From Axinella damicornis (Eukaryota; Porifera; Demospongiae; Axinellida; Axinellidae), in assembly GCA_963931865.1 (NCBI GenBank), contig OZ007510.1:8962993-9026992 (forward strand): DNA of 64,000 nucleotides, in the 5' to 3' direction. Both the position numbers and the translations under genes were made by a program. The notes beneath the pieces are model-generated. The model worked only from the letters and a program-made list of their open reading frames with translations. It was not told where the DNA came from and ran no database searches. Of the stretch, positions 30,105 through 43,254 are shown piece by piece; positions within the stretch are counted from its first letter, which is position 1, and every line of letters starts with the position of its first letter.

Positions 30105-30448
30105 CCTTGCTTCCTGACAGCGAGTAGAACAATACAGCTTAGCGATCATACCGCCATTACGAAAAGTGGGCGTGGCTGAGGTTGCCTAGGCGACGTGTAC
30201 TAACATTCAAATTGCCTCAGGTGCATGCTTGTGCTTTGTGCATGCATAGCGCATAACCTGATCGGATCAAGATCAAGATGCAGCGTTGATACACGCCGGC
30301 CAAAGGCAGTAGGCATCAGGGTGAGTTCATAATAATAATTATTTGTCAACACAATTACAAACAGACTGTCCTTTGCATGCATATGCAGCTAATCTACTAT
30401 AATTTCTCTGATGTCTATGTCAATCATCTACTTTTAGTTGACTTGGCG
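30105..30448. promoter_or_regulatory. shared divergent promoter SSNA1/PIDD1-like
   Basis: 344 bp between start codons of opposed genes. A possible 3' splice site (tacttttag just before 30439) suggests that the PIDD1-like gene may have a 5' untranslated exon here. Confidence 0.5.
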
Positions 30449-33400
30449 ATGTCAGACGGGCCCCAGGTGGACAGCTCGAGATCTGAGGGGGAGGGGCTGC
30501 TCTCTCCCAAGAAGCTGCAGCGATCCATCTGGAACCAGGTGGCTGAAGTCCCACCCTCCATCTCTCCGAGCCCACACCTCAACCTCCCCTCCTCCCTCAG
30601 TCTTCGCAGCATCAACCTCGCCCCCTCCCTCCCGGCTGTACTGCACCAGTCCAAGCACCATGCCTCACACGTCAATTCCCTCGATATTAGCTACAGTATC
30701 GTAGAGGCGAGCACGGTTTCAGCTCTGTGTAGAGCCTTTGGTAATCTTCAGTCACTCTCTGCAGTCAACTGTGGACTGGAAGAGCTGGATTCTGAGATGC
30801 CCTGGCCTAAAGGGCTGAAACAGATTGATCTCTCCAGGAATAAGCTAAACAAATTTCCGAATGGCATTGCTTACCTAATGTACCTCGAAACACTAAATAT
30901 ATCTGGAAATCTGATTCGCACAGTTGATCCAGCTGTCCTCCAGCTCCCATCGTTGCAGAAACTTTACCTCCTGAACAACCCAATCCAGGACATACCCAGG
31001 CATGTTTGTAGGGCAGGGGTGAGTGAAATGAGAAGATACTTCCATGTAGATCCACTACCTTTACCACCACGGTCTGAAGAAGACAGAAGAAGGAAATCTT
31101 TGAGCAGCAAAAATCTAAAAAAATTTCTTCGTGAACGCACTTGGACTGAGTCAACTGAAAGTGGATACGATTCACCGTACCAGAGGGTACTTTCCACCAG
31201 CAGCTGTAGCTCACTCAGTGATGTTCATCACGATCTTGACCTCCAGTGGCCCACATTCCATTCCCACACGCTTCCCAAGGGCTACACGCAGGTGGCCAGT
31301 GGCTCTCTCTGCCAGGTCTATCTTCCAGAGGAATGTGGTGAGAGTGTGCACATTGCAATTGAGATTGTGAAGGACCTATCTTTGCACCCTCAAGTGCACT
31401 CTAACGAACTCCTCATAACTCCAGTGGTGAGGATCACTCCACATGGACTGATGTTTCCTATGGACAAGCCCGCCATAGTGGCACTATCTCACTGTGCACG
31501 ACCTAGAAGCCAAGGTCAGGAAGAGATGGTACCACTATGTAGTGACACTGGGCTTTACGAACCTCCAACATGGACAAGATTGGAGTCCGATCACAGATGT
31601 GAAGTTTTTCACGACTGTGTCACATTCTTGACTACACACTTTAGCCTATTTGCTGTTGTCTCGGTTCTCCCTTACCCTTTTGCAAAAGCTGAAATTAATC
31701 CTGACGAAGAGGGCATACTCACTGTACCAGAACTTCCAGGATTTGAACTCTATATTCCACCTGGAAGCATAGACATCCCAGTTACAATGCAAGCCACAGT
31801 GTTCTATGGGAACCACACCGAAAGTGACATTGACGGCAACCTATCATTAGCCACGGCATGTGTAGGACTGGAACCTCATGGAATGGAATTCACAACCCCA
31901 GTATGTGTGTCCATTCCCGTTCCAGACTTTGCAAGCATTAAGGCTTCGTTCCAGGATGCCCAACTTCAACTGTGGTGCTCTCCGTACATTGATGAGCATA
32001 CGTTTCACTGGGAGCACGTTTCCAATACCAACATTTCTGTGCAGGAGGGTATTGAGCTCAATGGACACGTTGCAACATTTCAGGTGAACCACTTCAGTTT
32101 TTTTGAGCTACTGTGGACCATCTGTCGAGACACGCTGCAGAGGCTGGGCTATGGGGCCTCATTCGTGTACAAGCAGCTTCCCAGCAGAACCCGGTATGTC
32201 TCTGTACGCTGCCAGGTGTTCATGTCACACCCTCTGAACAACCTAACGTTTGGCATACTCGTGGCTGTCTACAAGTTTGGAGACCCCCTTACCGAACTGA
32301 GCAACTACAAATGGAAGCTTGCAGACACAGGAAACAAACGCATGTTTCTCAGAACTGGTGAGCTCCGTGTATCACTTGAGGGGTGCTTTGAACCAAGGGG
32401 GGAGGTTGGAGAGACCACTCTCAGCAGGAGGACAGATATTGAGTTTTCGGGGGAGGACTTCTGTCTGCGGTTTGAGTTTGCTCTGAGGCTGAGGGACCTC
32501 CCATTACCCCTGGCAGACCACCAGCTCATCGGCAAGATGCACATACACCAATGGGACGGGACAACCCTGATGGAACTCAACCTCATCAAGGTAAGCAGGC
32601 ATCATCCCAGCATAAGGAATGACACTTCTTTATGGCAGTGTGTAAGTAGAATTCATGACATTAATTTTTTTGTATGCAGCCAGTGGAAGGCAGCAACACT
32701 GCGTTCAGTTCACAGACACCTGGTCTCACGTGCACACCAACCATGTTGCAACAGACAGCACAATACAGTACGTAAGACAGGGTATAGTCTAGCGGGCTAG
32801 CCCCTTGAATTTTCCCCAGCATGTATTGACTCGTGACCGTGCGCGCATCCTGAAAAGTGATCATGTGCTGGAGAAAGTGAAGGGCTAGCTTGTTAGACTA
32901 GACAAGGCATAAATGTCTAACAGTTATCAAAATTACCCCCCTCCTCCTCCCCTCTCTCTCTCCTCAGTGGAGTTCACCCCTCCTCGGAGCCCTGATAGTG
33001 ACATCATTGCCTTTGCAGACCACCAAGCCTCCCCTTCCCCAGTCCTTCATGATGACCCCAACACATCCGCTAACACTCCCACACGAAGACGGAAGCATAG
33101 GTACATTTCACATGGGGATCCACCAGCGTCAAGTACTTGTCTGGCCAAGAGGCGGCTGATGGTGAGGGACGGAAAGATTGGGGACAAGAGTGATCGGTTT
33201 CTGATGGAGGTGGCACACGGCATAGGGCCCAAGTGGGAGGAGGTGGGCGTGGCTCTAGAGCTGGACTATGACACTGTGAATAGCATAGTCGGCAGCAGTG
33301 ATAGCGGGAACCCAGAACACCTGAAGGCCTTCCACATGCTTCAGGAATGGAAGAGGCGAGCGGCATTTGAGTTCAGTTTCACTAGGCTGGCAGCTGCTCT

Positions 33401-33470
33401 GGAGGAGGCCGGACTCAGCAGCTGCGCACAGCAACACTGCTATGAACAACACTCAGACAGCAATGACTAA
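30449..33470 (+). CDS. PIDD1: PIDD1-like LRR-ZU5-ZU5-UPA-death domain protein
   Basis: Three exons: 30449-32590, 32680-32767, 32968-33470; 2733 nt, 910 aa. Order: a Ser-rich start, leucine-rich repeats at about 80-187 (LKQIDLSRNKLNKFP, LETLNISGNLI, LQKLYLLNNPI), two ZU5-type beta domains at about 270-404 and 420-555, a UPA-like region at about 570-715, and a death domain at about 809-893 (FLMEVAHGIGPKWEEVGVAL). Both ZU5 domains end in HFS (397-399 and 548-550), the motif at which human PIDD1 cuts itself to make PIDD-C and PIDD-CC. PIDD1 scaffolds caspase-2 or NEMO/RIP1 complexes after DNA damage or centrosome gain. Here partners are unknown. A longer in-frame ATG at 30377 exists, but MSDGPQVD is the likelier start. 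Confidence 0.88.
32785..32900. mobile_element. MITE with TAGTCTAGC/GCTAGCTTGTTAGACTA ends
   Basis: Inverted ends TAGTCTAGCGGGCTAGCCCCTT and AAGGGCTAGCTTGTTAGACTA. Related end fragments occur near 8295-8325 and 46645-46665. It lies in the last intron of the PIDD1-like gene. Confidence 0.65.
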
Positions 33471-33611
33471 ATGTTGACAAGTACACCTTGTAGTTTTGTC
33501 AGTTTGAATCACTCTATTGATCAAAATTAGTAATGTTTTTCTGAGCAGAATAGGTACCTAATTCCAATGTGTGACTCGTACTGAAGTCATTTATGTGTCC
33601 TGCCATTCCTG

Positions 33612-33723
33612 TCATCTCTTCTTGAAGCCATACTTCTTCCTCTCGTAGAACAGATCTGTCTTTGAGCTGCCCAGGTTCACAATCTTGGGACATCCATCCC
33701 GCTATTGGGATTGGGGAGGAGGT

Positions 33724-33763
<40 letters not shown>

Positions 33764-34486
33764 GAGAGAAAGGAGATCCATCTTTATAATCACACCTCAG
33801 GAGATGTAATCTACAACCAACTTGGAACACTGATATGAAAAAATATTTCTCTGTCATGCTATAGAGTACAAACATACATCCTTCTCGCAGATGGTACACT
33901 CCTTGCAGTAGTAAGCATCCGAGACTCCCGGCCCCCCACAGATGGTGCACCTGCCCTGATAGGACCCATAGTTACACTCGTCACATATCCGCACCAGAGT
34001 ACATGGCCTCACATAGGAGTCACAGATCACACAAAGACCATCATCTGTATGTACAGACATGGAGAAGTGGGATTACGTTACAAACATAATATAATCATCA
34101 TCTCCCAAGGCGGGGCTATTCCAGTGGCAGGGTAATCCCGACTGCTGGCTGAAAGCATAGATAATAGAGCGTAAACGCTCTATTATCTATGCTGAAAGGT
34201 TCTGTGGCAGGACAGGGAATTAACCCTCAGCCAAACTTAACTCATAAAAAGTAGCCAGCTGTCCCGGATTACCCACCACCAGAGTAATTTGGGTATGGTA
34301 CAACTCACGTCTTTCACATAGTCGCCCAATGGCTGAAGATGGAGGAGAGAAAAAAAAGTACACTTTTAATCAAACGCTTGGAGGATTGAAAATACGTTTT
34401 AGGATATGGGCAGAACTGTCACAGGGTCTCTCACCCACTCCTGGCTGCTTTCTGCACATTATCAAGTCGGGATGATGCTTCGCCAT
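33612..34486 (-). CDS. PHF5A: PHF5A / Rds3 splicing factor
   Basis: Four exons: 34435-34486, 34309-34332, 33878-34044, 33612-33701; 333 nt, exactly the 110 aa of other animals. PHF5A is a zinc-knuckle subunit of SF3B in the U2 snRNP and helps hold the branch-point adenosine. The start [17 protein letters not shown], the middle [20 protein letters not shown] and [15 protein letters not shown], and the end [16 protein letters not shown] are near-invariant. Exon 2 is a 24-bp microexon. As spliced, it yields GRLCERHDGLC where other animals have GRLCEKCDGKC, so one zinc-binding Cys is His. It converges on the PIDD1-like gene (141 bp between stops). Confidence 0.97.
33724..33762. repeat. G homopolymer
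   Basis: A run of about 39 G in the last PHF5A intron, close to the acceptor of exon 4 (poly-C on the coding strand). The length is likely unreliable. Confidence 0.9.
34148..34198. mobile_element. tiny hairpin insertion with target duplication
   Basis: AGCATAGATAATAGAGCG, loop TAAA, then its exact complement. GCTGAAAG occurs on both sides (34148-34155 and 34191-34198). It lies in PHF5A intron 2. Confidence 0.6.
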
Positions 34487-34858
34487 CGTCTTTGTACTTT
34501 ACTTGTCGTCTCTTTTACGTTTTTTGTATTTCGTGAGTAAAAGGTTAAATCTTGACGTTTCCGTGACAACCAGACGTGGACAAAGAGTTAAATTAATACG
34601 TCGCGATATCCATGGTAATATGCTGCTATGCGATATGCGCATATGCGTGGATAACAAATTGCAAAGGGGACTCCGCGTGCATCCATACAGGCCATGGAGC
34701 GCTCGAGCATGATGCCATCATAACTAGGCTTCGATGTTTCGATTATGACACCTCGCGATCGCAAGGCGGTGTTGTGTTGATGTCCAACTTTGCTCATGAT
34801 TGTGGCCAGGAGCGCTAAGCAAGCAGTGCCTCAGGTGCTGGGCAGTCTTTCATAAAGC
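34487..34858. promoter_or_regulatory. shared divergent promoter PHF5A/KIF19
   Basis: 372 bp between opposed start codons. No core element was identified. Confidence 0.5.
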
Positions 34859-37800
34859 ATGAAGCCTCATCATCAGTCTCTCCTGGTAGGTGACGCACAT
34901 GTACAGCTGCTAGTTGCACTAAGGTGGTCTACTCATACTTAACCTCTAAGCGTGACTGCATACTGTATTGTTTGAACAAATTATGCACAGGTTGCTTTGC
35001 GAATTCGTCCCATGAACGGTGATGAGCATAACACTGGAGCAAAGCAGATTGCACACACTGTGGACAAGAATGTGAGTACACCCCTAACCCCATATACATG
35101 CACACCATCACACCCCCATCCTCCACCTCACAGCTTGTGGTTCTCCTGGACCCCAATGAAGACAGTGATGACATTCTGAGGGCAAACCGCTCCCGGGAGA
35201 AGAAGTACATCTTTGATCATGCCTTTGACACCCTCTCCGGTCAGATGGACATCTATGAGCACACCACTAGAGGCCTCATCAGTTATGTCACATCTGGGTA
35301 CAATGCTACTGTGTTTGCATATGGACCCACAGGTGAGGGAAGAGCATGCCTGTCTGTGACCTGACATGCTCAGTATTGTTCACGAGAATGAACTGTTCAG
35401 GAACACTACTAGATTCTATTCTGGCGTGCTCTAAATATGTAGTTACCAGTCCCCCCACTCCTCCTCCCTCCCCCTTCTCGGCACACCCTCCTCCTCTTCC
35501 GTTTCCTTCCCAGGAGCTGGCAAGACCTTCACAATGCTCGGGACAGACCACGAGCCCGGGATCATGGTGCTGTCACTCAATGACCTCTTCAAAAGGGTCC
35601 AAGAGACCCAGGAGGACATGATCTACGAAGTCACCATGTCCTACCTTGAGGTATTCCATCATCTGACTTGGCACGTTATGGGCTCCTGCTTGTCAATGCA
35701 GTACATGTACAATCATGTAGCATACTACATTCTGAAGGTTGCATTACTGAACTGTCATTCGTGAAGTACATGTATGACATTTAAGCTCATTTTCATTGTT
35801 CATCACTCTCAATATTATCCACCCAGATCTACAACGAGATGATTCGGGACCTCCTGAACCCCTCTAGTGGGATCCTGGAGCTGAGGGAGGACAGCAGTGG
35901 AGCTGTGGTCGTTGCTGGACTGCTTGAGGTCAAGACCACCTCCACGCTGGAGGTCATGCGCCTGCTCACCTGGGGGAATAAGCGCAGGACTAGTGAACCC
36001 ACCGCTGTCAACAAGACATCCTCACGGTCACACGCCATTCTCAAGGTGGCTACCGGTCTTTTGCTATGTTGCATGCACCAAGGACTGAGCATGAAACTAG
36101 CCTCGTTCCCAGGCCTCCATGCCCAGCTTTTGTCGCTTGCAGTATGAAAGCGACAAAAGCTGGGTGTGGAGGCCTAGGAACGTGGCTAGCATAAAACTGA
36201 TCTTTCATTTCTCCAAACCCAATAGTAAGTTACTGCCCCCTCTCCTTCCCCAGGTGACAGTGGAACAGCGCAGTCGGGTTATGAACGTGACGCAGGAAGT
36301 GAGGACGGGTGTGCTGTTCATGGTCGACCTTGCAGGGTCGGAGCGTGCCGCCATCACACAGGTGAGATATATCTCATACATTGAACTAGATCCCATGACT
36401 TGGCCAAGTTTGTGTCCCAAATCAAACCTCACCTTTGCAGTAATGACCACCCAAGGCTTTTCAATTAATTATTCATATAGTGATAATTTTGAATTCAAAA
36501 ACATTGTCAGTAACCATGGAAACGTGTATTTGTTTCCAGGTACTGTCAGATATTCATTCTCCTCTGTGTGCTGGATTTGTGAATACTGGCTATTTATTGC
36601 CTACTAGTGGCTTGAGTTGCCATAGTTTTGGTAAGATCTTGTGTCAGCAAGTTGACCACGCAACAAACAAACAAACAAACAAACCAACAATGAAGACCAC
36701 ATGAGGAAATGATCTAAGTAGCCACACCCTTTTCCTCCCTCATTTGGGTGGAGCAATGGCATGATCTCACTGGGTGGAGTAAACAGCTTACAAGTGCTCC
36801 AATCGAGTCCCCCTGAACCCCTCCAGTGCAATCCTCCTAGCCCCCGAGTGTAGGTTGCATGTTACGAATTATCATGCAGATTGCACATGCATATTATCAT
36901 TGCACACAAGTCATTATTTTAGACAAAGTGTGACATTTTCAGCCAATCCAAAATTTGTACAGTATCCATCAGCGACAGCACACCAAGGATACACAGTGTC
37001 TGCTGCATGTGCACTAGCTGCCACTTGTGGAGGGCATTCTGCATGCCATAGCCTCGTTCACAGGCCTTCTATACCTCCAGTTTTGATCGTTTACAGTATA
37101 CAAAAATACTAGCCTCGTTCCCGGGCTCTCCCACGTGCGAAGTGATGAAAAGCTGGGCGGGGCCTGGGAACGAGGCTACAAAAATACTGTAAGCAATAAT
37201 AAAACTAGTGTTGTAGAAGGCCTGGGAATGAGGCTATGCATGCAGTTATAGTAGACTAATATGCTAGGTATCTTGAGCTAGGAATGAGATACGAAGCTGG
37301 GATTTGTACTATTGTGATCAGCATGAATGGAGCATTCCAATGATGTCCGTTTTGCTGTCGGTTGAATTTTGATCCAAAATCATGAAAAACCTGGGATTAT
37401 AGCCTTTGGCCGACTGCAATTTTTGACAAAAAAATGTGACTGAGATTAAAAATCATTGTTAGGACATCATTTGAAAGCTCTTTTTATGCTGACCACAATG
37501 GCACAATTCCCAGCCTCGTACCTCATTCACATACCCATACCTACATGTAGTGCAACATTCTCTTCCAAGTCTATTCCCATTGAGTACTGTTGCTGCCAAA
37601 TTAGGTTTAATTCAAAAAATGGCATGTCACAATGTGCCATACTTGGTAGAAAATGATTCCCAAAATGTGCCATACATACCTTTTGTCCATAGAAAAGTAT
37701 TCACATGCACCATACTCATAAGTATGTCAGTAGGTACTTGCATTATGAAGCAATAATCATGGCATTACAATAATGAAACAGATGCTGATACGATTTTGTA

Positions 37801-40251
37801 TCCTGGTTACCGGTACCGGTATGCCACTGCATGAGTGTAAGACCTGCAGGCCAGGCAGTGTAGTGCACGAGTCATACGGTGTGCATGTGTGCAGGCCAGG
37901 CAGTGTAGTGCATGAGTCATACGGTGTGCATGTGTGCAGGCCAGGCAGTGTAGTGCATGAGTCATACGGTGTGCATGTGTGCAGGCCAGGCAGTGTAGTG
38001 CATGAGTCATACGGTGTGCATGTGTGCAGGCCAGGCAGTGTAGTGCATGAGTCATACGGTGTGCATGTGTGCAGGCCAGGCAGTGTAGTGCACGAGTCAT
38101 ACGGTGTGCATGTGTGCAGGCCAGGCAGTGTAGTGCACGAGTCATACGGTGTGCATGTGTGCAGGCCAGGCAGTGTAGTGCATGAGTCATACGGTGTGCA
38201 TGTGTGCAGGCCAGGCAGTGTAGTGCATGAGTCATACGGTGTGTAGACCAGGCACATCATATGGTGTGCAGTATCACCCAATTACTATCCTACTGCTAAT
38301 GCAACATATCAGGTATCAGGCCACAAACACACTAGCTGTCTATGTACAACTTGTCACTGACACTCCCCACACTTCGCAGAACCGAGGCAAGCGTATGATC
38401 GAGGGCGCCCACATCAACCGCTCCCTGCTGGCCCTGGGGAACTGCATTAATGCCCTTGGGGGAAACACCCGAGCCAACTACGTCAACTACAGGGACAGCA
38501 AGCTCACCCGACTCCTCAAATACTCCCTCGGAGGGAATTGCCACACGGTGATGATTGCACATGTCAGCCCTGCCAGCTCAAGCTTTGAAGAGTCACGGAA
38601 CACCCTCACGTATGCTGAGAGAGCCAAACGCATCAAGACCAAGGTGTGTGTGTGTGTGCAAGTGTATGTGTTTGTCTGCATGTGTATGTGTGTGTGCATG
38701 TGTATGTGTGTGTGCACATGGTAGCCGGGTGGATGAAAATACCATCCAAATTATCCCTTCCTCCCTCTCAACCCATCCTCTCCAGGTTCATCAGAATGTG
38801 CACGATGTCTCCTACCACGTCACACAGTACCACAAGATCATTGCTGAGTTGAGGAGGAAGGTCCAACGCCTTCAAGAGCAACTGGCACGGGCTCATGGAG
38901 GAAAGGAAGAAAGGGGAGGGAGGAGAGAGGGTGAGAGGAGGGAGATAGGGGAGGGAGGGGAGAGGAGGGAAATGGAGGGGAGGGGAGAGGAAAGGGGGAG
39001 AGAAGGAGGATGGGAGTAATTTAACTGATTTCAATTTGTTTGTACAGGGAACTCCACCAAGGTCAGTGAGTTGTGTTCACTAATGAAAGCACTCTCTGAA
39101 GAGGAGAAGGAAACCAGGTATGCAAAGTGGGTGTGAATGCTGCACACTATTGTGGGGTGTACTGCATGTACAGCTAACACTTCAGCTGCTAGAGTGGGAA
39201 TTGTTATTGTTTTGTTGCAGACAAGAGACTGTCGTGATTGAGTGTCACCTGCTGCAAAACACTTTGGAGAGCCAGAGACACTTGGCCTTCATTCAGGAGT
39301 GGGAGCGGCAGAAGAGATCTCCCTCTACCCCGTCCCCACCCTCCAAGGATGAAGTACACCTGACCAACGAGAATCCAGCTGTGGATCATGTGACAGAGCA
39401 GGCCGTATCATGCATCTTCCCACGCAGTCAGTCTCACAATGTATCGGGGGAGGAGCCCTGCACCACTCTCAACTCCAGCACGAATGTCCCCCTCATGGAG
39501 CCACTGGATGTGGCCTCATCCCGGGAGGAGCTAGCTACGCTTGTCGCTGAGAAACAGAGGATGGAGGCCCAGCACAAGCGGCTGCAGAGACACCTTGGTG
39601 AGGTCAGGACCAGGATGGCCGAGGTGCAAGAGGTGAGACTGTCTGCACGTACATAAGGTACTTGATGCTGTACAACAGTACCCTCATTCCCATGCCGTTC
39701 TAGCCTCGTTCCCAGGCCCGAGACGGCGTCTCGGGCCTGGGAACGAGGCTAATGCCGTTCCCAATCAAATACTGGCAGTGGGAATGGCCTGGGAACGAAC
39801 TGTGATGAAAGATGCATTAATGGAAATCACTTTTCTCCCCCCCCCCCCCCCCAGAGATTCTCTGGCTCCTCTGGCCTCTTTCTCCCTCTGCACAGAGAGC
39901 TGTTCAGCCTCCTGCAGCGATCCTGCGTCCTTGAGACTGCCAGTTTAGAGCATGCTCTCTCGGCAGCTCTTGCAGGGATTCAGCTAGTGAGGCGGGAGGG
40001 CACCATTGAGCAGCTCCTGCACCAGGGAGGCGTGCTGCTGGACGTGATTGAGCAGCAGAGGGCATTGATGGAGGAGCACCACGTTCCCCTACCCATGGAC
40101 CTCAGCATGCGGTACCATAAGGCTACCAGTCAGCAGAAGAAACTTGCATCACTGGTCTCTGCTGAGAAACAGCTGCCTCCGATTGGGAGGGAGCTGCAGG
40201 TGAGAAAACATTGTAGTGTGTTCTGGTTTCTGTGTTTAGGCCATTGGTACC

Positions 40252-40300
<49 letters not shown>

Positions 40301-40627
40301 CGCTAACCGTGTATGAAAACAATCTGCATACTCTTCTTCCTCGCACAGCTCCCTACCATTGCCAGGCTGTCTGCCAAACTCTGTACCACTATGACTGGTA
40401 AGCTACATAGTAGCAAACATTGGCCATACAAGACCTCCTCCCAATATCTCTCTCTCCATTCCCTTTTCCAGGCTCCAAGTCTAACCTGCTAGTTGAAGAT
40501 GTTCTGACGGAGTCGGAGGCTAGTAGAGGCCACACCCCCCTGTCACCTATTCCCATCATTCCAACTAGGTGAGCAGCCCATGAGCAAGACATATTCCAGG
40601 ACCAGGGTCTATGCTCTCACAGCACCC

Positions 40628-40675
<48 letters not shown>

Positions 40676-43212
40676 GTCTGTCTCTCAATCTATTTATCCA
40701 TCTATCTACCTATGCAGTGATCTTGATGACATTAAGCTGCCAAATATCACTGATTCACCGGCGCCCCAGGATCCCTTGACCGCATCCCATGGCCTCAAAC
40801 CTCCCACACCTACCTCCTCACCCCTCACCCTCCCTCCCATCTCCCCCACCAAGAGTCCATCCCTTGTCACCACTGGACGGGATGGTGCAGAGAATCAGTC
40901 ACGGAAAGAGGAACACCAAAGCGGTGATAGTACTGTGACTCTCAGCTCTTTGCGGGTTAAAAAGTCAGAAACTGCACCCATACCCATGGCTGTGGATGCT
41001 GCCGCAGCTGATCCAATCTCTATTAGTAGAGGAATTGACAATTCCTCTGCCTCTTCACGTCAAGGCATCCTCTCTAAGGTTTCATCCTTCACGAATCCCC
41101 GGATCTTAGTGTCTCGCTGCTCCACAAACAAGAGCAAGTACATTGTGCTACCACTGACCTCAGGACACATGGGAGACCCCCTGATTGACCTGGAGGGAGG
41201 AGAGAAGGTGGTAGGAATGCTGGCTTCGAAACCATCCCCACGTGTTTGTATTTCCCAGTCACAACCCAAACTGGGAGCCGCTGCAAAGCTAGCCAGTCTG
41301 AATGCAAGTCCAAGAGCGTGTGTCAAAGGCAGCAGTCAGTCCATTTCAAAGCCAGTTCTCTCAGAGGCGATTCGGCAGAGGCTGAGAGCTAGCAGAACAG
41401 TGGTGACACTTGAGGAGTTGGAGACCCAGTGTCTCCCAAACCTCAGCACCTCTCGGACTGGGGGCAACCTTGTACCCACTGGCAGCAGGAAACAAGTGGA
41501 CGTCCTGGTGGCTAGGAGGATTGGTGGTGGTGGGGGTGTGCGAACAAGGAGGGATGCCCCCAGGAAGAAACTTCCTGTTCCTCCTCTGCCCAAGAAGATA
41601 TTGCTGAGACAGGAACTCCCTCTTGCTAAAGGTTTGTTAAAGAAGATGCACATAATGTGGGCTAGGTATCTAATGAAATTGTATGGGCTCATTGCTACGT
41701 AGTACTATTCCGAGAGGATTTATTGAGCTTATTCGTAGCAAGGACAACAGACTTTAATGGTAAGTCCAAACGTTTCGATCCGGAGATCTTCTTCAGTGGA
41801 AACTGAACTAAACAGCACAACCAAGGGTTAAGAATGTGGAGATGATGTCATTGATAAAAAATCTGGAAATTCCAGGAAATGAGAATAGACTAAACCCCCC
41901 ACCCCTCCCATTTCTTCACCATTTCTTTTATTTGCAATTTCTATTCTCATTTCCTGGAATTTCCAGATTTTTTATCAATGACATCATCTCCACATTCTTA
42001 ACCCTTGGTTGTGCTGTTTAGTTCAGTTTCCACTGAAGAAGATCTCCGGATCGAAACGTTTGGACTTACCATTAAAGTCTGTTGTCCTTGCTACGAATAA
42101 GCTCAATAAATCCTCTCGGAATAGGTATCTAATGTTTACAGTCTTCTCTGTGCAGTCACTGCAGACAGCCACTTCTCAAGCACTGCTTCTCCATATCTAA
42201 CATCCATGAGACACAAGAAACCAGGCCCAGGTATGGCAGTGCATTGTAACTTGGTGCTAGTTATCCTGTGTGAGAGGCTTGCAATTGAGAGCTATGGGTA
42301 ACATTATAATTATGCCTTAACCCTTTAACTACCGAATTCTTCCCACCAAGACAACACATTTTCATGCATTCAGCGCACACCACCTTCGTAGGTACTCCTC
42401 TCCCACAGCATTCGCTCCTCAGCGGCCAGACTTGGTGGGGCTCGCACACATGGAGAGACCCCTCTGGCAATACCGTTAATGATATTCATGACCCCCACAA
42501 GCCCAGCAATCGGAGGTCAAAGGTGGATGTCAGCTGGATTTTCGCCCAGCATTTCCCTAAACTTGGGCCAGATCTGACTGATGGCACCCCTTAGACCACC
42601 AATTTGCATGTTTTCTTCAGGCCCTGGATTGGGTCCATGAATCTCATTAAAATCAAAAATCCTCGGGTCAATGAATCTCATCAAAATCAAAAAACGCCCA
42701 CGAAAGTGGCGAAGGGGGGGCTGTGCCCCCCCTTTCGATACCCCCCCGCTTGTACGTTTAGCTGAGGAGGCGCGCCAAAATTTGACCAAATTTTTCAGTT
42801 TGTCCATTAAAGTTGTTCCTAGGCAATCTGAAGCCTTTTTGGTCTGTTTTTGGACTGACGAGAAGCCCTACAAGTGCATAGGGTCTAAATGACGTCTACA
42901 GGCGTCAATGGGGCTTAAAGGGTTAAGGAAATTGCAGGGCAAGATTTAGTGATTTGAAAGGTACCTCTGGTTTGGCATTCTAGAGATTTCAACGCTAATA
43001 ATGGTGATAAAAAATGTGCTAGCGACCGACTTGTTATGAACTATTTGTATACGATCACAGCAAAGAGAGCCAGTAGATTTGATGATGCAACGGCAACCTT
43101 TCTACAGGGGCTTAGATCACACACAGAGGAGTCGGACTCTGAGTTAGAATTGAACAATGAATAATTGAAGGGCTGAGAACCAGAGTGGCCTAACCCACAA
43201 ACATTGAACTAG

Positions 43213-43254
<42 letters not shown>

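Larger units (their letters stand above)
37786..42340 (+). repeat. segmental duplication, source copy
   Basis: From GATACGATTTTGTATCC onwards, introns and exons 7-15 of KIF19 match 48638-53840 in order and orientation. Homology resumes at about 42930-42990, after an inserted element. Confidence 0.9.

Noticed and set aside
37846..38240. Possible CRISPR array
   Set aside because: Units are contiguous with no unique spacers, and the genome is eukaryotic. The same holds for 48696-49415 and for the 36-bp modules after 53850.
37757..38281. Repetitive proteins of 142-174 codons on both strands
   Set aside because: The 45-bp period keeps frames open; the sequence is a minisatellite in a KIF19 intron.
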